NCBI GenBank assembly: GCA_012744475.1
Contig: JAAYBV010000033.1
Location: 1 to 48,462 of the forward strand
Direction: 5' to 3'
From: Phycisphaerae bacterium
GTDB taxonomy: Bacteria; Planctomycetota; Phycisphaerae; Sedimentisphaerales; Anaerobacaceae
DNA: 48,462 bases
Positions 17,746 through 25,427 of the stretch are shown here, one piece after another. The position numbers were made by a program, and so were the translations under genes. The notes beneath the pieces are model-generated. The model was not told the origin of the DNA, ran no database searches, and was given only the letters and a program-made list of their open reading frames with translations. Each line of letters opens with the position of its first letter. The first letter of the stretch is position 1.

Positions 17746-18219
17746 CTATCGCAATACCAGGATGTAGGCTTGGTCGCAGCGGGCGGCGAGATGGTCGCTG
17801 GGGCAGGGGACGAAGCCGTAGCGCTTGTAGAGAGCGATGGCTTCCTTCAGGACCGAGGCGGTTTCGAGCGTCACCGTGGCAAAACCCAGTTCGCCGGCGG
17901 AGGCCAGGGCGTCTTCGAGCAGCAGCTTTCCCAGCCCCCGGCCTCGATGCGTGCGGCGCAGGTACATCTTTCGCAACTCGCAGGTTCGGTTCTCTATAGG
18001 ATAGAGGCCATAGGCGCCGATGATGGAACCATCCTCGTCTTCCAGGACGCAGAAGGTGCCGCCCCGCGCGAAGTACGATTGTTCGATGTCGTCGAGGTCC
18101 GCGTCGGTGCTGCTGGGGTCGGGTTTCAGGCCGTACTCGCCGAGGACTGTGAACACGAGGGTTCTCACCGATTCACAGTCGACATTCGTTGCACGTCTCA
18201 GTCGCGGCCACATCGTCAT
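17746..18219 (-). CDS. GNAT family N-acetyltransferase
   Basis: 157 residues from ATG 18219; an upstream in-frame ATG at 18294 would add a basic, hydrophobic extension that looks unlike coding sequence. The acetyl-CoA-binding motif A is MYLRRTHRGRGLGKLLLEDAL, with RGRGLG contacting the pyrophosphate. The preceding strand is GAYGLYPIENRTCELRK, and motif B ends in LYKRYGF. The substrate cannot be told. It is the last gene of the minus-strand cluster that begins near 24993, 84 bp after the DapF-like gene, so it may acetylate an amine made in the same pathway. Confidence 0.85.
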   Translation of the reverse strand: MTMWPRLRRATNVDCESVRTLVFTVLGEYGLKPDPSSTDADLDDIEQSYFARGGTFCVLEDEDGSIIGAYGLYPIENRTCELRKMYLRRTHRGRGLGKLLLEDALASAGELGFATVTLETASVLKEAIALYKRYGFVPCPSDHLAARCDQAYILVLR

Positions 18220-18303
18220 ATCAAAATGCAAAAATAAGAACGACAGCGCAGAGTTCAAAGATGACAAGAGCCATCGCCGAAGGCGATTCCGCAATGTCGA
18301 TGT

Positions 18304-19167
18304 TTACACTCTGCTCTTCGATATTCTCTTCTGCAGATCTGCGTGGAACGTGCCCTCGAAGGTCCCTTCCACCGGGCCGGTCATGAAGACTTCGCCGTCG
18401 GGCATGATCTCGATGTGCAACTGCCCGCCGGGCATGTGGACGGTGATGTCATTGTCGACCAGGCCCAGCTTGTGGGCGGCGCAAGCAGCGGCGCACGAGC
18501 TGCTGCCCGAGGCCAGTGTATACCCGGCGCCGCGCTCCCAGATGCGGATGTCGATGTTGGCCCTGTCGATGACCTTCAGCAGTTGCATGTTGATGCGATT
18601 GGAGAAACGCTGGTGGTTCTCGACGAACGGCCCGATCGCGCGGGCCTGCTCCTCGCTGACCTGCTCCATCGGGATCACGCAATGCGGATTGCCGATGGAC
18701 AGGCACGTGACCTTGTAGTCGCCGCCGTTGACGTTGAGGGTCTCATTGACGACCTCGCGTCGCTCCCCGGAGACGGGAATCTCGCTGCTGATGAACGTCA
18801 CCTTGCCCATGTTGATCCGGATCAGGTTCGCCGTGTCGTCCTTGACCTGCACGGAGACCGTGCCGCCAAGGGTCTTGATCTGGAACGCCTTCGAGCGGAC
18901 GTATCTTTTCTCGACGAGGTACTTGGCGAAGATGCGCAGGCCGTTGCCGCTCTTCTCGGCCTCGCTGCCGTCGGGATTGAGAATCCGCAGTCTCGGAATA
19001 TCCCCATCGAGGAGCGGCCCGTAGAGGATGCCGTCGGAGCCGACGCCGAAGTTGCGATCGCAGATCAGCCGGATGTTCGCTTCGGTCATCGCCACGTCCC
19101 GAACGTTCGGGTCGATCACCAGATAGTCATTGCCCAACCCGTGATACTTCTTGAAATGCACGTCCAT
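18304..19167 (-). CDS. DapF-fold protein lacking both catalytic cysteines (Ser73/Ser220)
   Basis: 287 residues from ATG 19167; a GTG two codons earlier is possible. The whole diaminopimelate epimerase fold is present: KYHGLGNDYLVID at the start, NFGVGSDGIL, LRILNPDGSEAEKSGNGLRIF, SIGNPHCVIP, NRINMQLLKV, ERGAGYTLASGSSSCAAA and MTGPVEGTFEG. In true DapF the two acid-base residues are Cys73 (CGN) and Cys217 (ACG). Here the sequence reads KSGNG (Ser73, codon AGC) and LASGSS (Ser220, codon TCG). The residues around both are well kept, which argues against decay. From memory a Ser/Ser subfamily exists elsewhere and is often annotated DapF, which is probably wrong as to reaction. A dehydratase, a binding role or another isomerisation are possible. 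Confidence 0.85.
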   Translation of the reverse strand: MDVHFKKYHGLGNDYLVIDPNVRDVAMTEANIRLICDRNFGVGSDGILYGPLLDGDIPRLRILNPDGSEAEKSGNGLRIFAKYLVEKRYVRSKAFQIKTLGGTVSVQVKDDTANLIRINMGKVTFISSEIPVSGERREVVNETLNVNGGDYKVTCLSIGNPHCVIPMEQVSEEQARAIGPFVENHQRFSNRINMQLLKVIDRANIDIRIWERGAGYTLASGSSSCAAACAAHKLGLVDNDITVHMPGGQLHIEIMPDGEVFMTGPVEGTFEGTFHADLQKRISKSRV

Positions 19168-19230
19168 TCTCACCTGCCCTGCAAAACACGTGTTTCTGAC
19201 GGTGTCTAACGAACTTGGTTTATATACGAC

Positions 19231-19965
19231 TCACTCGGTTTCATCAACAGTCGCTTCGCCCGGTTCTGCCCCTTCGCGGGCAAGGTAGCGTTGGGTCCAG
19301 GGACAGGCGTGAATGCAGATGCCGCAGATGGTCGCCCCGAATCCTGCCTCGTTCGACAGTCTGACAGCCATCGCGCGGCACGCCGGCGCCTGGTAGATCG
19401 ATTCGCGGGCCATGCCCATCTGCCAGTTGTCCCCGACGATGGCCCGCGCCGGGCAGCGGTCCACACACTGACGGCAGGTGCCGCAGCGCGAGGCGTCCAT
19501 CGGCGTGCCTGTCTGGAGATCGGCATCGGTCAGCACCGAGCCCAGCCGCACCGCCGGCCCATACTCCTTCGTGATGAGCAGGGCCGACTTGCCGATCCAT
19601 CCCAGACCCGCCCGGGTGGCGACGGTCTTGTGCTGGACCGGCATCGAGAGCGTCACGGGATTGAACTGCTCCGTGGTCGATTGGACGGGGTTTGCTCGAT
19701 ACCCGGCGCCGGCCAGAATGGTCGCGGCGCGGTCGCTCAATTGTGCCAGCAGAGCGTTGATGCGATTGTACTCGGCGAAGTAACGCGGCGTCGGACCGTT
19801 GGCGATTTCGCGAACGATGGTCGGGTCCAGTTGGACCGCGATACAGACCGCTCGGGGCGATCCGCCCGTCAGGCTCGCCGGAAGCCCGCTCACGTCGGCA
19901 AAGCCCACCAGACTGGCGCCTTCATTCCGTAGTCTCCGTTCGACCTCTGCGTTCAACGATGGCAT
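19231..19965 (-). CDS. Short QueG-like double [4Fe-4S] protein (first copy)
   Basis: 244 residues, preceded by GGAGACGGAGA. The N-terminal half resembles epoxyqueuosine reductase-type proteins (RAGLGWIGKSALLITKEYGPAVRLGSVLTD). The C-terminal half has two ferredoxin-type clusters: CGTCRQCVDRCP, then CGICIHACP. QueG proper is about 350-380 residues and reduces epoxyqueuosine in tRNA with cobalamin. This protein is about 130 residues shorter and sits beside a similar gene in a metabolic cluster, so a different reductive or electron-transfer role is more likely. It lies 15 bp downstream of its paralogue. Confidence 0.82.
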   Translation of the reverse strand: MPSLNAEVERRLRNEGASLVGFADVSGLPASLTGGSPRAVCIAVQLDPTIVREIANGPTPRYFAEYNRINALLAQLSDRAATILAGAGYRANPVQSTTEQFNPVTLSMPVQHKTVATRAGLGWIGKSALLITKEYGPAVRLGSVLTDADLQTGTPMDASRCGTCRQCVDRCPARAIVGDNWQMGMARESIYQAPACRAMAVRLSNEAGFGATICGICIHACPWTQRYLAREGAEPGEATVDETE

Positions 19966-19980
19966 TCTCCGTCTCCTTGG

Positions 19981-20676
19981 CTATCCGATGCCTGCCGCCA
20001 AAGTGCCTCTGCCGTTTGGGCAGACGGCGCGACAGTTGTTGCAGACGTAGATGGGCTCACCTTTTGCCGTCCGGCTTTGCGCGTGGCTTCGGCAAAGCTT
20101 CTGGTTGACCGTCGAGCCGCCGATGGCATGAGCGGGACAGGCCTCGACACAGCGCTGGCAATCTTGGGCGCAGAGCCGATAGTCGGCCAGCGCGTCGCCC
20201 TCCAGTTCGACGTCCAGCAGGATGGCTCCCAGACAAATCCGATTGCCGAATTCGCGGTTCGTCAGCAGCGTGTTCTTTCCCATGACGCCCAGTCCTGCGA
20301 GCCAGCCGGCGTGCTTAAGCGACAGGAGGCCTCGCCCCTCGCGATTCAGCGCGTCCCAATACTCGTAGGGTTCGCTCAGCACGGGCACCGCGCAGAGACG
20401 ACCCAGGCGTTCCAGTCGGACGCACAGCGCACAGACGAGTCGAGCGACCTCCGCAAGGATCACGTCGTTGACCACGCTGTAAGGAATCGGGCTGCGCGAA
20501 TGGAAGGGGCCTTCGGGAACGCGCTTCGCCACCACCAGGACCGACCGGACCTGCGGCAACAGGTCTCTCGGATGGAATCCCTTCGGAGCCTGATCGAAGC
20601 GGCTTGCGGGCGCAACGCCGCACAGATCAGCGCCCAGTTGTCCTGCGATGTCTTTGATGGTCTGGCTGGCGATCAT
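19981..20676 (-). CDS. Short QueG-like double [4Fe-4S] protein (second copy)
   Basis: 231 residues. The start is ATG 20676, fixed by AAGGA eight bases upstream and by a 4-bp ATGA overlap with the stop of the PhzF gene; an ATG six bases earlier has poorer spacing. The protein has AGWLAGLGVMGKNTLLTNREFG, as in the QueG core, and then the clusters CAQDCQRCVEACP and CNNCRAVCP. It is clearly related to the gene that follows at 19965 but diverged from it, so the two may form a heterodimer. Cytoplasmic; electron transfer or reduction of a small substrate is inferred. Confidence 0.82.
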   Translation of the reverse strand: MIASQTIKDIAGQLGADLCGVAPASRFDQAPKGFHPRDLLPQVRSVLVVAKRVPEGPFHSRSPIPYSVVNDVILAEVARLVCALCVRLERLGRLCAVPVLSEPYEYWDALNREGRGLLSLKHAGWLAGLGVMGKNTLLTNREFGNRICLGAILLDVELEGDALADYRLCAQDCQRCVEACPAHAIGGSTVNQKLCRSHAQSRTAKGEPIYVCNNCRAVCPNGRGTLAAGIG

Positions 20677-21557
20677 AACCATTGTCCTTTCGCGACCATG
20701 ACGACGTTGCCGCCGACGTGGACGTCGATGGCGCCCTGTTGTCGTTCCGCCTTCAGACGGATCAGCGAAGGTCGGTCGATCTCGTAGCCTTGCTCTACGC
20801 GGGCGTCGATCTTGGTGTCGCCCCAGTAGCGGTGCTTGACCAGATAGCCCGCCAGGCAGCCGTTGCCGCTGCCGGTGGCCGGGTCCTCCTCGATTCCATA
20901 GAACGGCACGAACACGCGGACGTTCAAATCGTTCCGCCGGTCGTACGTCTCGGGACAGAAGGCCAGAATGCCGTCCTCGTGCTTCTGTCGCGATTCGGCG
21001 AAGTATCTGTCCCGGTTGACCCTCGACTGCTTCACAGCTTCGAGGTCTTTCAGAGGGACGATGGCGAACCACAGCCCCGTCGAGACCGCCTGGATGGGGA
21101 AGCGCGTGTCGATCTGCTCTACAGCCAGCCCCAGCAGTTCCGCCATCGACGCCGGATCGGTCGTGTCCCCGAAGTCGGGCGACTTCTGCTTCATCCACAG
21201 CATGCTGCGGCCCTCCTCCTGCCCGAACGTGACCGGGATTCGCTTGAGCTTCAGGTTCAGATTGACCTGTTCGGCGTTCTTGCCGATGATCTCATGCCGG
21301 ATGATGTAGGCGGTCCCCAGGGTCGGATGCCCCGCGAAGGGCACCTCCGCGACGGGCGTGAAGATCCGCACGTCGTATCCGCCATCGTGCGGTGCATCCG
21401 ACAGGATGAACGTCGTCTCCGAGAAATTCATCTCTCTGGCGATCTGCTGCATCTCGTCGTCGGCCAGATCGCCTGCGTTTCGAAAGACCGCGAGCTGATT
21501 GCCCGCATACTTTCGCTCGGCAAATACGTCCACGATGTAGAAAAGGTGTTCGGTCAT
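20673..21557 (-). CDS. PhzF family isomerase
   Basis: 294 residues, preceded by AGGAGAT at six bases. It begins FYIVDVFAERKYAGNQLAVF, the PhzF start. The general acid/base Glu47 lies in MNFSETTF. The motif FTPVAEVPFAGHPTLGTAY follows, and the C-terminal half has EEDPATGSGNGCLAGYL. PhzF proteins share the DapF fold and isomerise by proton transfer with a glutamate instead of cysteines. The best-known member acts in phenazine formation, but no other phenazine genes are here. Overlap with the QueG-like gene suggests a shared pathway. Confidence 0.9.
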   Translation of the reverse strand: MTEHLFYIVDVFAERKYAGNQLAVFRNAGDLADDEMQQIAREMNFSETTFILSDAPHDGGYDVRIFTPVAEVPFAGHPTLGTAYIIRHEIIGKNAEQVNLNLKLKRIPVTFGQEEGRSMLWMKQKSPDFGDTTDPASMAELLGLAVEQIDTRFPIQAVSTGLWFAIVPLKDLEAVKQSRVNRDRYFAESRQKHEDGILAFCPETYDRRNDLNVRVFVPFYGIEEDPATGSGNGCLAGYLVKHRYWGDTKIDARVEQGYEIDRPSLIRLKAERQQGAIDVHVGGNVVMVAKGQWL

Positions 21558-21575
21558 GGCATATCTCCTGTCGAT

Positions 21576-22415
21576 TCAACGCGCCACTATGGCCATGAGA
21601 TGACGCTGCCCGGCCTCCTCGGTGGTTCCGAGAGAGGGCAGCAATTCAATCGACTTGAACCCGCAATCGGCCAGCAGGTTGCGGTATTGTTCGTCCGTAT
21701 AGGCTTGGATCGTCTGCCCGTGTCGTGTCACGTCGCCCGTTGCGGCGTCAATCACATAGAAGTACTGAACCGCCGTGCAGCTCTGCGGGTTCCAGAAGCT
21801 CTCTTCGAGCCAGAGGTGCGGCGTATCGGAGAACAAGCCCGATTCCGCAGTGTGCCACGAGGGCCCTTGCCTGCCCAATTGTTCGATCGCGCTGAACCGG
21901 TGCGGCTCCAGAAGCAGGACGCCGTCCGGGGCCAGCGCTCGCCGGGCTTTGGCCACGATCGTTCTGGCATCGGACGAATGGAAGACGTTCAGCTCCCCAA
22001 ACACCATCATCACCAGGTCGAATCCGGTTCCGAAATCGATGGTCCGCACGTCGCCGTGCACATAGGTGCAGTCCAACTGCTGCTCGACCGCCTGCTGCAT
22101 CGCGTATTCCATCGAAGCGGGGGAGCAGTCGATGCCGACACAGGAGTGTTTCAGCTTCGCCAGCCGGCTGGTGTAGAGGCCCGGCCCGCATCCGAGGTCC
22201 AGAATCCGCGCGGGCGTGTCTCCCAGCAGGTGATGATGAATCCATCCCACGTGCCCATCCACAACGACAAACCGGCGACTGGCCAAGTCGTGCTCTTGCG
22301 AGAGGTGCTCGCGCAGCATCCGCCGGCTGAATCCCGGCTCGTGCCAGGGAATCTTGTCGGCATCCACCCAGGGCTTGGGTTCGCGCGAGCGCGTTACGAT
22401 GTCGGCGATCTGCAT
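21576..22415 (-). CDS. Class I SAM-dependent methyltransferase
   Basis: 279 residues from ATG 22415, with AGGAG seven bases upstream. SAM-binding motif I is ARILDLGCGPGLYTSRLA. Motif II is the acidic end of CVGIDCSPASMEYA, followed by HGDVRTIDFG and FDLVMMVFGELN. The N-terminus (PWHEPGFSRRMLREHLSQEHDLASR) and C-terminus (VTRHGQTIQAYTDEQYRNLL) suggest a small-molecule methyltransferase; I recall similar proteins annotated as generic class I enzymes. It lies 18 bp before phzF and 29 bp after the aminotransferase. Confidence 0.87.
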   Translation of the reverse strand: MQIADIVTRSREPKPWVDADKIPWHEPGFSRRMLREHLSQEHDLASRRFVVVDGHVGWIHHHLLGDTPARILDLGCGPGLYTSRLAKLKHSCVGIDCSPASMEYAMQQAVEQQLDCTYVHGDVRTIDFGTGFDLVMMVFGELNVFHSSDARTIVAKARRALAPDGVLLLEPHRFSAIEQLGRQGPSWHTAESGLFSDTPHLWLEESFWNPQSCTAVQYFYVIDAATGDVTRHGQTIQAYTDEQYRNLLADCGFKSIELLPSLGTTEEAGQRHLMAIVAR

Positions 22416-22444
22416 GTTGCTCTCCTGCTGTAACGGCAGCCGGC

Positions 22445-23626
22445 TCAGGCCAGCATCTTTTTGATGATTCTGCCCAGGCGGGCGATTCCTTCTTCGATGC
22501 GGCTGGCGTCGGCATTGGAGAAGTTCAACCGCATGTTGCCGGTCCCGCCTCCGTCGACGAAGAAGGGCGTTCCCGGAACGAAGACGACCTTCTCGCGGGC
22601 GGCACGCTCGAACAGCTCGAGCGCGCTGAGTCGCTCCGGCAGCGTGGCCCAGATGAACATGCCGCCTTCCGGCCGCGTGAACGTGACCTCGGGCGGCCAA
22701 TGCGTCTCCAGGGCCGTTAGCATGACGTCCTTCTGGTGTTTGTACGCCGTTCGGATCAGCGCGATGTGCTCGTCAATGTCGTGTGTGACCAGGAACCGGT
22801 GCAGCATCCGCTGGCAGAAGGAGTTCGAGTGCAGATCGCTGGCCTGTTTGGCGACGGCGAGTTTGGCCATGGTCTCAGGGGTCGCGCAGACCCAGCCGAG
22901 CCGCAGACCCGGCGCGACGATCTTCGAAAACGATCCGAGCAGCACCGCCTTCCCGCCGAGCTCATGGCGCATCGACGGTTTCGCCGGCCCCTCGAAACGC
23001 AATTCCCGATACGGGTCATCTTCGATCACGAACGCGTCGCGCTCCTTCAGGAGGGCGGCCAGCGCGCATCGCTTCTCGACCGAGTAGCTGATGCCCGAAG
23101 GATTCTGAAAGTTGATGACGGTGTGGAAGAACCTGACACATCGCGTTCGCAACTCGTCGGCCAGCCGGTCAAGGTCCACGCCGTCTTCCAGCAGAGGAAC
23201 CGGATGGAACTGCGGCTCGTACACGGAAAACGCCTGGATCGCGCCGAGATAGCCGGGCCGCTCGATCGCGATGGCATCCTGTCGATCGATGAAGACCTTG
23301 CCCACCAGGTCCAGGGCCTGCTGCGACCCGTTGGTGATCAGAATCTCGTCGGGCGAGACGTCCAGACCTTCGGTCTTGCGGTATCGCTGGGCGATGTACT
23401 CCCGCAGCGGCGGATAACCCTCGGTTGTGCCGTACTGAAGGGCCGATCCATCGGCCCCAGCGAGGACATCGGCAGCGGCCTGTGCAATTCCCTGCACGGG
23501 GAAGAATCGCGGGTTCGGCAGTCCCCCGGCGAACGAAATGACCTCCGGGTTTTGCGTGACTTTCAGAATCTCGCGGACGAACGACCTGGGGATCGTCCCC
23601 ATTCTCGGCGCATACGGTGACGTCAT
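22445..23626 (-). CDS. PLP-dependent aminotransferase, class I/II (2-aminoadipate aminotransferase-like)
   Basis: 393 residues from ATG 23626, with AGAGGAG upstream; its A overlaps the TAA of the preceding GNAT gene. The fold type I signatures are ISFAGGLPNPRFFP, LQYGTTEGYPPLREYIAQRY, ITNGSQQALDLV, NFQNPSGISYS, EDDPYRELRFEG and the PLP lysine in GSFSKIVAPGLRLGW. The C-terminus has EGGMFIWATLP and MRLNFSN. This is the LysN/ARO8-type aminotransferase without a GntR head. Such enzymes transaminate 2-aminoadipate, aromatic amino acids, Leu or other amino acids with 2-oxoglutarate. The exact substrate is not readable. Confidence 0.92.
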   Translation of the reverse strand: MTSPYAPRMGTIPRSFVREILKVTQNPEVISFAGGLPNPRFFPVQGIAQAAADVLAGADGSALQYGTTEGYPPLREYIAQRYRKTEGLDVSPDEILITNGSQQALDLVGKVFIDRQDAIAIERPGYLGAIQAFSVYEPQFHPVPLLEDGVDLDRLADELRTRCVRFFHTVINFQNPSGISYSVEKRCALAALLKERDAFVIEDDPYRELRFEGPAKPSMRHELGGKAVLLGSFSKIVAPGLRLGWVCATPETMAKLAVAKQASDLHSNSFCQRMLHRFLVTHDIDEHIALIRTAYKHQKDVMLTALETHWPPEVTFTRPEGGMFIWATLPERLSALELFERAAREKVVFVPGTPFFVDGGGTGNMRLNFSNADASRIEEGIARLGRIIKKMLA

Positions 23627-24162
23627 TATGGCTCCTCTCCATCGTAGACAGTGGAATTCGGCGTTTCCTTCTCCAATGATTCCCGCAATTCCTTTTCCAT
23701 GAACGCGACGACAAACGGCAGATGATCGAACCTCCTGGTTCCCGTCAGGACGAAGCCGAACCGGCCATACCATTCTCTGAGCGGCTCATCCTCGGCGATG
23801 ATGCCGATTCCGACACGCTCCAGTCCCATCGACCAGGCCTGGGTCAGGATATGCCGGACCAGCGCGCTGCCGAACCCTTTCGACCGATGCTCCGGCAGCA
23901 CCGCCAGACGCTCCAGGTAGCCGATCTCCGGACGGGCCTTCTCCAATGCCACGCATCCGCAGACCACGCCCTGCTCTTCGAGGAAGTAGTATTGCACGCC
24001 TCGTTCGAAGTCGGCTCTGACGCGGTCCTCGGTATAGAAGGCCGGGCTTTTCGGGCAGTTCTCTTCCGTCAGGCCGAAGCGCTTTGCAACGGTCCCGCAG
24101 GCGCGTCGCAGAACGTTCACTACTGTTCGCGTTTCGTCTGCACAAGCCGGCCGAATGGTCAT
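23626..24162 (-). CDS. GNAT family N-acetyltransferase
   Basis: 178 residues from ATG 24162, preceded by GGAG seven bases upstream. Motif A is RLAVLPEHRSKGFGSALVRHIL, with the RSKGFG phosphate-binding turn. The preceding strand has QGVVCGCVALEKARPEIGYLE, and the end of the fold is REWYGRFGFVLTGTRRF. The substrate is unknown. Its stop overlaps the aminotransferase start (TAATG), so the two should be translated together. It might acetylate the amino-acid product or substrate of that enzyme. Confidence 0.88.
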   Translation of the reverse strand: MTIRPACADETRTVVNVLRRACGTVAKRFGLTEENCPKSPAFYTEDRVRADFERGVQYYFLEEQGVVCGCVALEKARPEIGYLERLAVLPEHRSKGFGSALVRHILTQAWSMGLERVGIGIIAEDEPLREWYGRFGFVLTGTRRFDHLPFVVAFMEKELRESLEKETPNSTVYDGEEP

Positions 24163-24219
24163 GGTTCGTCTCCTCAAGCTCTTGGTGCCCGACTTCTGCT
24201 TTCTCACCTCTCTGCCTCG

Positions 24220-24993
24220 TCACGGACCTTCTTTCGTGCACAAATAGCTCGCCAGGAACTCGTCAGGGTGATCGGCGGTCTGGATGCGGAACCCGGCTCT
24301 CTCCAGAAGGCCCTCCATGATCCAGTCGCACGTGCTGTATTCGTCGCGTACGTGCGTTTCGGATTCGCTTTGTCCTGTTGGCCCCATCTGGTCGCGGGTC
24401 TTGCGAACGAATCGCTCGATGCTTTGCTCGTATTCGCCGGCCTCGAACGAGAAGACCACATCCAACAGAAAGAGCCGGCCGTTGGGTCTGAGCATCAAGG
24501 CCAGTCGCCGCAGGGCGACGAGTTTCCAGAAGTCGGGCAGGTGGTGCAGGGCGGCCACCGTGCTGATCGCATCGGCCGGTTTGGCTTTGTGCTCGTAGGT
24601 CAGGAATCCGCCCCGATGGAACTCGACGTTTTTCAGTCCCCTTCGGCGGGCTTTTCGCTGCGCGCGGCGGAGCATGGCCGCAGAGACATCGACCGCGTGG
24701 ACCATTCGACAGTGTCCGGCAGCGTACAGAGCGAACGCCCCCGTCCCGCAGCCCATATCGATGACCGTCGCCGACGGACTCACGTCCAGACGCGCGATGA
24801 TGTTCTCGGCCTCCCGGCGATAGTTCCGGAAAGAGCGGTGATGCCGATCGTAGAGCCCGGCGAGGATCGCGCTGTTGTAGTTGACGCCGCAGGCTTTCGT
24901 CTCGTCGTAGAGCCACGCCGGCCGGCGTGCGGCCTCAAGGTTGTCCGCATAGTGCATGCAGTACTCGATGTCCATCTCTCTGACCTTCATCAT
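24220..24993 (-). CDS. Class I SAM-dependent methyltransferase
   Basis: 257 residues from ATG 24993; ATGs at 24990 and 24975 are also in frame. GAGGT precedes the start. Motif I is ATVIDMGCGTGAFALYAA, motif II HAVDVSAAMLRRAQ, then AISTVAALHHLPDFWK and GRLFLLDVVFSF. The N-terminus (RPAWLYDETKACGVNY) is of a type I do not recognise. It is the first structural gene after the leader with the terminator at 25051-25089 and begins the co-directional cluster. Confidence 0.85.
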   Translation of the reverse strand: MMKVREMDIEYCMHYADNLEAARRPAWLYDETKACGVNYNSAILAGLYDRHHRSFRNYRREAENIIARLDVSPSATVIDMGCGTGAFALYAAGHCRMVHAVDVSAAMLRRAQRKARRRGLKNVEFHRGGFLTYEHKAKPADAISTVAALHHLPDFWKLVALRRLALMLRPNGRLFLLDVVFSFEAGEYEQSIERFVRKTRDQMGPTGQSESETHVRDEYSTCDWIMEGLLERAGFRIQTADHPDEFLASYLCTKEGP

Positions 24994-25050
24994 CTGACAT
25001 ACCTCTGACGTCCTCGTCAGGTCTTTCGTCTTGCGGGTCCGCACATAACG

Positions 25051-25089
25051 AAAAAAGCCTTCCAGGGTTTCGTGCTCCCTGAAAGGCTT
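25051..25089 (-). terminator. Intrinsic terminator, possible attenuator, before the minus-strand cluster
   Basis: On the minus strand a 13-bp stem (25077-25089 pairing with 25055-25067, one G-U wobble) with a 9-base loop runs directly into TTTTTT (25051-25056). This is the best intrinsic terminator in the window. It lies 35 bases after the stop of the 50-codon leader ORF and 57 bases before the methyltransferase start. The loop and upper stem segment AGGGAGCAC can pair instead with GTGCTCCCT (25126-25134 on the minus strand), as an antiterminator would. Confidence 0.85.
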
Positions 25090-25123
25090 CGCTGGTTGAT
25101 TCACAAGGCGATGGAGATCCTTC

Positions 25124-25276
25124 TTAGGGAGCACCCTCCACAAAGCACATGGCCTTGGCCACAATGACGGGTTTCGTCATGGCGGTTACGGCGATGCGCG
25201 CGCAGAACTGCGGCCTGATCACACGGTGACCTGTAAACTGCCTGGCTGCGCTCTTCCCAAGATGGACCATATTCAT
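25124..25276 (-). CDS. 50-residue ORF, leader peptide or small hypothetical protein
   Basis: ATG 25276 is preceded by GAAGAGA. The product is basic, starts MNMVHLGKSAARQF and has a small hydrophobic stretch ARIAVTAMTKPVIVAKAM. Third positions are G/C-rich as in neighbouring genes, which supports coding. The promoter at 25308-25334 and the terminator at 25051-25089 enclose it as a unit of about 250 bases. The last codons (GGT GCT CCC TAA) contain the segment that can pair with the terminator arm. No run of a single amino acid is present, so a classical amino-acid attenuator is not obvious. I do not recognise the protein. Confidence 0.5.
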   Translation of the reverse strand: MNMVHLGKSAARQFTGHRVIRPQFCARIAVTAMTKPVIVAKAMCFVEGAP

Positions 25277-25307
25277 AATCTCTTCAAAATCCCGACTACA
25301 ACTTGAA

Positions 25308-25334
25308 TTTATAGACACAGTCTATCCAAGTCAA
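25308..25334 (-). promoter_or_regulatory. Promoter with a palindromic operator between the boxes
   Basis: On the minus strand, TTGACT (25329-25334) is the -35 box. The -10 box is TATAAA (25308-25313, 15-bp spacer) or TAAATT (25306-25311, 17-bp spacer). The spacer contains the perfect palindrome ATAGAC-TGT-GTCTAT (25311-25325), which overlaps the -10 box, so a dimeric repressor could block RNA polymerase there. It drives the leader ORF and possibly the cluster beyond the terminator. Confidence 0.6.
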
Positions 25335-25427
25335 GGGAAATTGCCGACAAAAAAAGAAAAAATACGGAGATTTCCCGCCGCCCCCGAGTGGCGGGGTCGG
25401 CGTTCAAGCGCCGGTGCGGGGGGGCCG

